64,000 nt of DNA from contig NZ_VMRJ01000005.1 in the NCBI RefSeq assembly GCF_007713685.1, forward strand, positions 62,001 to 126,000, given 5' to 3'. Below, in pieces: positions 50,413 through 57,100 of this stretch. The position numbers were made by a program, and so were the translations under genes. Below the pieces are notes generated by a model, which was given only the letters and a program-made list of their open reading frames with translations, had not been told where the DNA came from and searched no databases. The stretch comes from Hymenobacter setariae. Its GTDB lineage: Bacteria; Bacteroidota; Bacteroidia; Cytophagales; Hymenobacteraceae. The stretch's first letter is position 1. Every line of letters starts with the position of its first letter.

Positions 50413-52026
50413 ATGGAAACAACAGCTTCTTGGGCGTCTGCTACGCCAGCTTCCGCGCCTCCCGCTTACCGAATTTCCACCTTGCTAGGTAGCCTAGTAG
50501 CGCTATCAGCGGTGCTAAGCGACTACTTGTTCTGGCACGAGTCGGCTGGCCTCAATGTGTTGGTTTACATGTTGTTTTTGGTGGGGGCACACTTAGTGCT
50601 GCTACCGCGCCACGCGCCAGTGCGGCGCCTAAGTAGCTTCTGGGTAGTGGTAGCGGGCTGCGTGGCGAGTGGGGGGCTGGTGGCGTGGTATGGCTCTAGC
50701 GCGTCGCTGTGGGCGGCGTTGGCCTCGGGCTTACTGTTAGTAGGATTCGTAAACCAGCCGCAACTGCGGCAGCTCAGCTACGCGGTGCTCACGGCAGCGG
50801 CGGGGGTGTTGCCGGCGGTGGGGGCCGTAGTGGGCAGCATCCGGGCGCCGCGGCAACTGGGCGGACGGTTGCAGCGCGGCTGGTTTTATGGGCGGGTACT
50901 GGGCATGCCGCTGCTGGCGGTGGGCGTTTTTCAAGCGTTGTTTGCGGCGGCTAACCCTAGGTTCGCGGCGCTGAGCGCGCGGTTTTGGAATGGGGTGGCT
51001 GACTTGCTAGGGCGGTTATTTGCGGATATTTCGGTGCCGCACCTGCTGTTTCTTGTGCTCTGCCTGATAGGCGCGGCGGGGGCATTGGCGGTAGTGCCCA
51101 TTCACTTTTTTGCCGACCACGAGTCGCGCTTCGGGGAGTTTGTGCGGCGGCAACGCGATGGCGTGGCGTCCCTAGGTGTGCGGCGACCCAATTTTCAACA
51201 CACTAGCCGTCGTCTGCTCGATTTGCGCAAGGAGTGGCTGGCTGCCGTGGTGAGCTTCGGCCTGCTCAACGCGCTGCTGTTGGTGGTGAATGTCGTGGAC
51301 ATCAACTGGATGTGGTTTGGCTTCGTGCCCGCGCCGAACTTCGACCTCACGCAGTTTGTGCATGAGGGCACCTACATACTGATTTTCAGTATTCTGCTGG
51401 CGGCGGGCATCATGCTGTGGTTTTTCCGCCGCAACCTCAACTTTTATCAGCCCGGCTTGCCGCTGCTGCGCTGGGGTGCCACGCTATGGGTGGTGCAAAA
51501 CGTGGTGTTGGCCATCTCGGTGGGGCTGCGCAACTACTACTACATCGTGTACACGGGCTTGGCTTACAAGCGTATCGGCGTGTATGGCTTCTTGCTGCTG
51601 ACGTTGTTTGGCCTAGGTACAGTGCTGCTCAAAATTTGGCAGCGGCGCTCAGCTTTTAATCTAGTGCGCCTCAATTCGTGGGCGGCATACGCAGTGATAC
51701 TGGGCCTAGCGGCTGGCAACTGGGAAATCTGGATTGCCGAGTACAACCTACAAGCGGGCTTCGCGCGCCTCGACATTGGCTTTCTGCTGAATATGCCCCC
51801 TAGGGTGCTGCCGGTGCTGGCCGCGCGCCAAACCATCATCGACCAAGTACCGCACTTGGTAGCCGAGGGCAGCGATGGCTACTACTACACCATGGACAAG
51901 GCTCAGGCGCACGAGCTATTGCGGCAGAAGGTGGCAGAGTTTCAGCAAGCTTACCCGAAGCAGGATTGGCAGAGCCGGACGGGTGCGGGCGAGTTCACTT
52001 ACAAACAGCTGGTGAATCATGACTGA
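50413..52026 (+). CDS. DUF4153/DUF4173-like polytopic membrane protein
   Basis: A 537-residue protein with about 12 hydrophobic segments through residue 440, then a soluble C-terminal tail of about 90 residues (QTIIDQVPHLVAEGSDGYYY and on). The pattern YWVD-like conserved turns such as NVVDINWMWFGF and LRNYYYIVYTGLAYKRIGVYGFL are typical of DUF4153/DUF4173 proteins, whose function is unknown. The ATG is only 5 bases from a copy of the candidate operator of the HTH_34 regulator. The next gene overlaps its stop by 8 bases, so they are translated as a unit. Confidence 0.8.
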   Translation: METTASWASATPASAPPAYRISTLLGSLVALSAVLSDYLFWHESAGLNVLVYMLFLVGAHLVLLPRHAPVRRLSSFWVVVAGCVASGGLVAWYGSSASLWAALASGLLLVGFVNQPQLRQLSYAVLTAAAGVLPAVGAVVGSIRAPRQLGGRLQRGWFYGRVLGMPLLAVGVFQALFAAANPRFAALSARFWNGVADLLGRLFADISVPHLLFLVLCLIGAAGALAVVPIHFFADHESRFGEFVRRQRDGVASLGVRRPNFQHTSRRLLDLRKEWLAAVVSFGLLNALLLVVNVVDINWMWFGFVPAPNFDLTQFVHEGTYILIFSILLAAGIMLWFFRRNLNFYQPGLPLLRWGATLWVVQNVVLAISVGLRNYYYIVYTGLAYKRIGVYGFLLLTLFGLGTVLLKIWQRRSAFNLVRLNSWAAYAVILGLAAGNWEIWIAEYNLQAGFARLDIGFLLNMPPRVLPVLAARQTIIDQVPHLVAEGSDGYYYTMDKAQAHELLRQKVAEFQQAYPKQDWQSRTGAGEFTYKQLVNHD

Positions 52027-52441
52027 GCAGCAAAGCGCATACAACGTTGTGCCGCTCACGCCGGGGCAGTGGCTACTGCGCAGCCTATATTGGGTAGGCG
52101 GATGCCAGGCGGGTATTTGGCTGCTTCCTAAGGCTATGACTGTGCTAAGGGACTACCTAAGCATGCTGCCGTCGAGTGCGCCGGAGCTAGTGGCGCTACT
52201 GATGTGGGGGAGCTGTTCCGCCTGCATTTTCTTGATTTGGCGGAACGTCTTATCGGGCAGCTCTGCCGTGCTTTTGCACGATGCCCGCCGAGGTGCTTTC
52301 TCTTGGGCTAGACTGCTCATGCTGGTATGGCGGGTGGTACTGGTCCTCGGCCTGGTCCTCCACTTGGGAATCATCCTGCTCATGTCGGTGGCGACGCTGT
52401 GGGACATTTTCTGCCATGAGCCAATAGGTGACTACTTCTAA
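52019..52441 (+). CDS. Small membrane protein co-translated with the DUF4153-like protein
   Basis: A 140-residue protein with three hydrophobic segments (about residues 20-38, 50-75 and 95-125). Its ATG overlaps the stop region of the preceding gene by 8 bases, which implies translational coupling. No domain was recognised. It lies within the putative HTH_34 regulated unit, 11 bases before the radical SAM gene, so the unit might continue into that gene. Confidence 0.65.
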   Translation: MTEQQSAYNVVPLTPGQWLLRSLYWVGGCQAGIWLLPKAMTVLRDYLSMLPSSAPELVALLMWGSCSACIFLIWRNVLSGSSAVLLHDARRGAFSWARLLMLVWRVVLVLGLVLHLGIILLMSVATLWDIFCHEPIGDYF

Positions 52442-52452
52442 TTCAATAAGCT

Positions 52453-53904
52453 ATGAAAGTCAAGCTCATCCTGCCCGCCCTTACCGAAGCCACCAACCCC
52501 TATTGGCGGCCCATCAAATACTCGCTCTTCCCGCCCCTGGGGCTGGCCACGCTGGCTGCCTACCTGCCTGCCGACTGGGAAGCCGACCTGCAAGACGAGC
52601 ACGTGGAGGCCCTGCGCCTCGACGATGCGCCCGACCTGGTTGTCATTCAGGTATATATCACCAATGCCTACCGGGCCTACGCGCTGGCCGACCACTACCG
52701 CGCCCGCGGTGCCTACGTGTGCCTAGGTGGCCTGCACGTGACCAGCCTGCCCGAAGAGGCCGCACCGCACGCCGACAGCATCTTTCTGGGGCCGGGCGAG
52801 GAAACGTTTCCCGCGTTTCTGCGCGACTGGCGAGCTGGGCAGGCGCGGCCGCGCTACGTGTCTACGGCCGGGCGCTCGCTGGTAGGCGTGCCGCCCATTC
52901 GGCGCGACCTCATCAAGCGCACGCGCTACCTCGTGCCCAATTCGATAGTGGTGACGCGGGGCTGCCCGCACCACTGCGACTTCTGCTACAAAGACGCCTT
53001 TTTTGCGGGTGGCAAGTCGTTTTACACCCAAACCGTGGACGATGCCCTGGCCGAAATTGACCGCCTGCCCGGCCGCCACCTCTACTTCCTCGACGACCAC
53101 CTGCTCGGCAATGTGCGCTTCGCGGCCGGGCTCTTCGAGGGAATGCGTGGCATGGGGCGGCTCTTTCAAGGGGCGGCCACGGTCGATAGCATCTTGCGCG
53201 ACAACGGCTTGCTGGAGAAAGCCGCCCAGGCGGGTTTGCGCAGCTTGTTCGTGGGCTTCGAAACGCTGAGCCCGGTCAACCTGAAGTCGAGCAATAAGCC
53301 CCAGAACCTGGGGCGCGATTATGCCGCTGCCATCCGCCGCCTGCACGACCTAGGGATTATGATAAACGGCAGCTTCGTGTTTGGGCTCGACGACGACCGG
53401 CCCGACGTGTTTCGGCGCACCGTCGAGTGGGCCGTCAATCAAGGTATTACCACTTCTACTTTCCACATTGCTACGCCTTATCCTGGCACGGCGCTCTTCC
53501 AGCGCATGGAAGCCGAAGGCCGCCTGCTGCACCGCCGCTGGAACGAGTACGATACCCGCACCGTGGTGTGCCAGCCCGGCCCGCACCTCACCGCTCGCCA
53601 ACTCAAAAATGGCTACGACCAGGCCTATCGCGACTTCTACAGCTGGTCTAACATCACTAAAGCCAGCTTGGTCCACGACACCGTGCGCCACCAGCTCAAG
53701 CATTTCGCCTACGCGGGCGGCTGGAAAAAATTTGAGCCGCTCTGGAATTTCGTCATCAAGTTCCGCCACCTCGACGCCATGCGCCCCTTGCTCGAAGCCA
53801 TCCTGAGCAAAGTCAGCGGTACTGAGCCGCGCCGTGGGGTAGGGGCGCCACCCGCGCCCGCTAGTAGCTCGGAGATGCTGTTGCCGCTACCGGTGCTTCA
53901 GTAA
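52453..53904 (+). CDS. B12-binding radical SAM protein
   Basis: A 483-residue enzyme of the cobalamin-binding radical SAM class (BchE/HpnJ-like group). The N-terminal 150 residues resemble the B12-binding fold (LPALTEATNPYWRPIKYSLFPP..., CLGGLHVTSLPEEA). The [4Fe-4S] motif is CPHHCDFC (Cys171, Cys175, Cys178). The core barrel continues with YFLDDHLLGN, FVGFETLSP and GSFVFGLDDD. The last 150 residues include the common C-terminal extension (ATPYPGTALFQRMEAEGRLL). Members methylate or rearrange unactivated carbons. The usual DxHxxG motif for lower-axial cobalamin binding is not evident, so cobalamin may be bound base-off or not at all. Confidence 0.85.
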   Translation: MKVKLILPALTEATNPYWRPIKYSLFPPLGLATLAAYLPADWEADLQDEHVEALRLDDAPDLVVIQVYITNAYRAYALADHYRARGAYVCLGGLHVTSLPEEAAPHADSIFLGPGEETFPAFLRDWRAGQARPRYVSTAGRSLVGVPPIRRDLIKRTRYLVPNSIVVTRGCPHHCDFCYKDAFFAGGKSFYTQTVDDALAEIDRLPGRHLYFLDDHLLGNVRFAAGLFEGMRGMGRLFQGAATVDSILRDNGLLEKAAQAGLRSLFVGFETLSPVNLKSSNKPQNLGRDYAAAIRRLHDLGIMINGSFVFGLDDDRPDVFRRTVEWAVNQGITTSTFHIATPYPGTALFQRMEAEGRLLHRRWNEYDTRTVVCQPGPHLTARQLKNGYDQAYRDFYSWSNITKASLVHDTVRHQLKHFAYAGGWKKFEPLWNFVIKFRHLDAMRPLLEAILSKVSGTEPRRGVGAPPAPASSSEMLLPLPVLQ

Positions 53905-53910
53905 CCGTCA

Positions 53911-54015
53911 CGTCTGTCATACAGCGCGCAGCGAAGCATCTCGCGTGGCGCAGTAAACCAAACGTTCATAAACGTCAGCACGCGAGATGCTTCGCTGCGC
54001 GCTGCATGGCAGACG
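53911..54015. repeat. REP-like palindrome C
   Basis: Two 37-base arms (53911-53947 and 53979-54015) differ at only two positions, both compatible with G-U pairs. The arm has CGCAGCGAAGCATCTCGCG. It follows the radical SAM gene and runs into the first codons of the longest possible frame of the next gene. Confidence 0.85.
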
Positions 54016-54029
54016 CACTCATCAATCTT

Positions 54030-54416
54030 ATGGAACAACTAACCTTAACCGCCAAACTCAAGAAGCCACTTACGCCTGCCGAGTGGCTACGAAGTAGCAT
54101 GAGCTGGGCATTAGCCAGTGTCCTAAGCTGGTTACTACTCAGTATCTTATTAAGTAAGATGCTCGACACCAGCCAAGTATGGGCCGACTGGCTGCTACTC
54201 GGTACCGCAGCTGCCGCGCACCTGCTGATATGGTACAAATCGGTGCTGACCACTTGGGAAACCGTGGCCGAGCACACCGAGCCCTTATGGCTCAGTTTTG
54301 TGAGTGCCGGCTGGACGCTGCTGCTCATTCTGTTTCAGTTGTCGTGCCTGGCGTTGCTGTTTCTGGCGCTGCTGCTGGTGTGCGACGGTGGGGGTGCGGG
54401 CAGCTGGGGGCCCTAG
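54030..54416 (+). CDS. Small membrane protein
   Basis: A 128-residue protein with three or four hydrophobic segments (about residues 25-48, 52-70 and 95-120). I choose ATG 54030 (MEQLTLTAKLKKPLTPAEWL) because the alternative ATG at 54006 lies inside palindrome C. No family was recognised; the gene is next to the radical SAM gene but separated by the repeat, which may isolate its transcription. The C-terminus is Gly-rich (CDGGGAGSWGP). Confidence 0.55.
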   Translation: MEQLTLTAKLKKPLTPAEWLRSSMSWALASVLSWLLLSILLSKMLDTSQVWADWLLLGTAAAAHLLIWYKSVLTTWETVAEHTEPLWLSFVSAGWTLLLILFQLSCLALLFLALLLVCDGGGAGSWGP

Positions 54417-54468
54417 GTTGCCGCTCAGGCCCACTTCTTTCACAAAGCCCTAATCTCTGCGTACTGCC

Positions 54469-55269
54469 ATGACTTTTGCCGATATCACCACCTACTTCCA
54501 AGCCAACCGCGCCCGCTTTGCCGACCTGGCCTGGGACGACCCACACCAACTATCCCTCACGCAAAAGCGGGCCATCAGCGCCTCGCTCCAAACCTTCCAG
54601 CGGGGTGAAGGCACGGGCGGCGACCACCTACAGGCGCTGGCCGACCAGCTAGGCGATGCCGACTACGCGGCGGCCATGCGCCTCTTCATTCAGGAGGAGG
54701 AAGGCCACGCCAATATGCTGGGTGAGTTTATGGACCGCCAGGGCATTCCGCGGTTGCAGTCGCACTGGCTGCACGAGGTTTTTCGGAGCCTAGGGCGCCC
54801 GCTGGGGCTGGTGCACATGGTGCGCGTCATTCTCACGGCCGAGGTAGTGGCTACCATCTTCTACCGAGCGCTGTACACGGCCACGTTTTCGGGGCTGTTG
54901 CAGCAGCTGTGCCGCCGCATCTTGCTCGATGAAGAGATGCACCTCATCTACCATTGCTTGGCTATTCGGCAGCTGTCCCCTAAGCGCAACTGGCTGAGCG
55001 GCTGGCTTTGGAAGCAAGTTTACCGCGGCCTGATGGCCGGCACCGCCCTCACGGTGTATCTGAGCTGCCGCCGGGCGCTGCGGGCCGGCGGCTACGGCCT
55101 AGGTCGCTTCTGCACGGCTATTGCCACCGAATACGCCCGTGTGGAGCAGATGCAGCGGCCCGATGCGCCGCTGGTACTGCGCGGCGGGCCGGCGGCCCCG
55201 GCCGCTAGCCCCGCCGGCCCCACGGGCGCCTGGCAGTGGCCGGGCTCGCCCCTGCGGGTGGCCCGATAG
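54469..55269 (+). CDS. Ferritin-like superfamily protein
   Basis: A 266-residue helical protein. Two ExxH motifs of a diiron four-helix bundle are seen: FIQEEEGHANML near residues 72-83 and LLDEEMHLIYH near 150-160, with candidate Glu ligands between them (AEVVATIFYR). The spacing fits a ferritin-like oxidase or hydroxylase rather than storage ferritin. A hydrophobic stretch near 185 and a Pro/Ala/Gly-rich tail (GGPAAPAASPAGPTGAW) are extra. It stands 52 bases after a small membrane-protein gene; its substrate is unknown. Confidence 0.75.
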   Translation: MTFADITTYFQANRARFADLAWDDPHQLSLTQKRAISASLQTFQRGEGTGGDHLQALADQLGDADYAAAMRLFIQEEEGHANMLGEFMDRQGIPRLQSHWLHEVFRSLGRPLGLVHMVRVILTAEVVATIFYRALYTATFSGLLQQLCRRILLDEEMHLIYHCLAIRQLSPKRNWLSGWLWKQVYRGLMAGTALTVYLSCRRALRAGGYGLGRFCTAIATEYARVEQMQRPDAPLVLRGGPAAPAASPAGPTGAWQWPGSPLRVAR

Positions 55270-55314
55270 AGTTTGTATTATCCTGTAAAATAATAAGTTA
55301 TTCAATAATCTGGC

Positions 55315-55701
55315 ATGGCCGAAATTCATAAAAGCTGGCTATACGGGGCTGGCTGCTTGCTCTGCGTAGAGGTATTCATCGCGGCTTTCCTGCACGACCG
55401 TATTGTGCGGCCCTACGTGGGCGACTTGCTGGCCGTCGTCTTTTTGTATTGCTTGGTGCGAAGCGTGGTTACTACGCCCGTGCGGCCCACGGTGGCGGCC
55501 GTGCTGCTGGTGGCCTATGGCATCGAGGCTCTGCAATACCTGCACCTGCTCACCTACATGGGGCTCGCGCACTCGCGGCTGGCGGCCGTGGTGCTAGGCA
55601 ACCACTTCGAGTGGGGCGACATGCTGGCCTATACCCTAGGGGCGCTGGGTATTTTAGCCGCCGAGCAAGTTAAGGTGGTTTATAATCAGCGCTATGCTTG
55701 A
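55315..55701 (+). CDS. DUF2809 membrane protein
   Basis: A 128-residue protein with four hydrophobic segments. HDRIVRPYVGDLLAVVFLYCLVR near residues 27-49 (in part), YGIEALQYLHLL and GNHFEWGDMLAYTLG match DUF2809, a family of small membrane proteins of unknown role. Conserved charged residues (Arg, Asp, Glu, Asp) lie close to the membrane segments and may be functional. Its stop overlaps the start of the next gene by 8 bases, so the two are co-translated. Confidence 0.85.
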   Translation: MAEIHKSWLYGAGCLLCVEVFIAAFLHDRIVRPYVGDLLAVVFLYCLVRSVVTTPVRPTVAAVLLVAYGIEALQYLHLLTYMGLAHSRLAAVVLGNHFEWGDMLAYTLGALGILAAEQVKVVYNQRYA

Positions 55702-56041
55702 GTCGTCGGCTGCCCGCCCTTCGCGAACGCCACCCTTAGGTAGGCGCCTGTGGCTGACCGCGGCCAGCCTCATCTTCGGGGGCCTAAACCTAGCTTTTTT
55801 CGCGGAGCTATGGCCGCACACACCAGCCGCCCGGTCGTGGCTAATGCGCCTGGAGTGGCTGCTGCTCCTAACCTTGCCGTTTCAATTTATAGGCTGGGCG
55901 TGGCGCTGGCTGCGGGCTTGTGCGGGGTCCGGTTGGGTTTGGCTGCTGGCCGCCTTGGGCTTTGTTGCAGTGACTGGCCTTGGGCTAGCTGCCTGGTTTT
56001 TGCTGCTAGTGCTGGCAATAGTAGCATGGTTATTTCGGTAG
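55694..56041 (+). CDS. Small membrane protein co-translated with DUF2809
   Basis: A 115-residue protein whose ATG overlaps the preceding stop by 8 bases. Three hydrophobic segments (about residues 18-40, 50-68 and 78-112) are visible, with a basic N-terminus (SSAARPSRTPPLGRRL). No family was recognised. Codon use matches the neighbours, and the overlap supports it being real. Confidence 0.6.
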   Translation: MLESSAARPSRTPPLGRRLWLTAASLIFGGLNLAFFAELWPHTPAARSWLMRLEWLLLLTLPFQFIGWAWRWLRACAGSGWVWLLAALGFVAVTGLGLAAWFLLLVLAIVAWLFR

Positions 56042-56162
56042 CGAAGCTAGACCATGTGGCCGGCCTAGGTGGTGGATAAGTGAGTAGTTAGCGCGAAATG
56101 AGTAGATTCGCCCGCTGCCGGGCGGCGGTAGTGTGTTGTTGGCCTTACTCTGTGCGCTCATT

Positions 56163-56546
56163 ATGCCCCGAACTCTGCTGCTACTTGTGCTCGCAATTTC
56201 TATCGTGCTGGGGCTTACGGGCGGGGTGTTCTTTGCCCCAGCGCTCACCCTGGCGCAGTTCAAGGTGAAGTACGGCCCCGAAACGCAGTTCCTAGGGTAC
56301 ATCACCGGCTGGTTTTTGCTGCTCGTGACACTGTTGGCGGTGCTAGCTTGGACCCAAGTGTGGCGGCGACGCCCTGGCTACGCAGATTTGTGCTACTTGC
56401 TGGGGCTGTAGTGGATAGGCCTGGGTGTGGGTATTTTCATCGTTTTTGGGCGACCTGAAAATCTGGTGCTCGATTCGCTGAAAGGCCTGCTCCTTGTGGT
56501 GCTGACTTGGCGCTACCAAGCCAGCCGGCAGCTGCTACGGCGCTAG
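56163..56546 (+). pseudogene. Membrane protein gene split by an in-frame TAG
   Basis: From ATG 56163 an 82-codon frame with two or three membrane segments (MPRTLLLLVLAISIVLGLTG) ends at TAG 56409-56411. The same frame then continues without another stop for 44 codons to TAG 56544-56546, and the extension is clearly protein-like: WIGLGVGIFIVFGRP and LLLVVLTWRYQASRQLLRR, with another membrane segment. One nonsense change therefore seems to have cut an intact gene of about 127 codons. A sequencing error, or a real short protein ending at 56411, is possible. Confidence 0.6.
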
Positions 56547-56610
56547 GTGGCCAGCGGCGGCGCACTGCCGGGCGGCGAGTATCTTGCCTGCTGATACCGC
56601 TTCCGCGCTC

Positions 56611-57048
56611 ATGCCTCGTTCGCACGCTCACCCCATTCCGTCGCCCAAAATGCTGTCGCCCGTTGGGCGGGGGCTCGCAGCTATTCAGCTAGCCAAAGAA
56701 ACGGCTACCATCATCTTGCTGGGCGTGCCCATGTTGCAAGGCCGGCCGCTGCTGGTGCTGGCCGTGCTGCCGGGGCTGGTGCTCTACCTATTTCGGTGGG
56801 TGATGGTGCTGGGCAGCTTCCGGCGGCGGGCCGCGGTGGGCATCTGGCTGTTCACTATCATGGATGAATTGTGGGGGCTGGTGCTCTACCTGCGGGCCAC
56901 CGACGGGGCGCCCACGCTGCGCCAATTGCGCTACCTCGACTGGAGCTACCGGCTGGGGTTAGTGTTTTCGCTGGCGGCGCTGGCCGAGATTGCCTACCGC
57001 CGCTACCGCGACCGTGCAGGCCTGCGGGCACTGTTAAAAGCCGCCTAG
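56611..57048 (+). CDS. Small membrane protein
   Basis: A 145-residue protein from ATG 56611; ATG 56650 (MLSPVGRGLAAIQLA) is also possible, and the frame opens even earlier at a TTG. Four hydrophobic segments (about residues 30-50, 53-72, 77-96 and 110-128) are present. No family was recognised. It lies in a run of small membrane-protein genes and directly precedes the penicillin-binding protein gene, from which it is separated by a -7-like element. Confidence 0.55.
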   Translation: MPRSHAHPIPSPKMLSPVGRGLAAIQLAKETATIILLGVPMLQGRPLLVLAVLPGLVLYLFRWVMVLGSFRRRAAVGIWLFTIMDELWGLVLYLRATDGAPTLRQLRYLDWSYRLGLVFSLAALAEIAYRRYRDRAGLRALLKAA

Positions 57049-57063
57049 CGTTAGGCTGGCTGG

Positions 57064-57071
57064 TATCTTTG
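57064..57071 (+). promoter_or_regulatory. Predicted -7 element of the PBP1A gene
   Basis: TATCTTTG matches TAnnTTTG exactly, 29 bases before ATG 57101. No well-spaced TTG was found upstream. Confidence 0.5.
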
Positions 57072-57100
57072 CCCTTCTTTGCTCTTGCTACTTGCCGTTC

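Noticed and set aside
52453..55269. Chlorophyll-like or hopanoid pathway built from the radical SAM and ferritin-like genes
   Set aside because: No other pathway gene is present, and the radical SAM protein fits only the broad BchE/HpnJ-like class.
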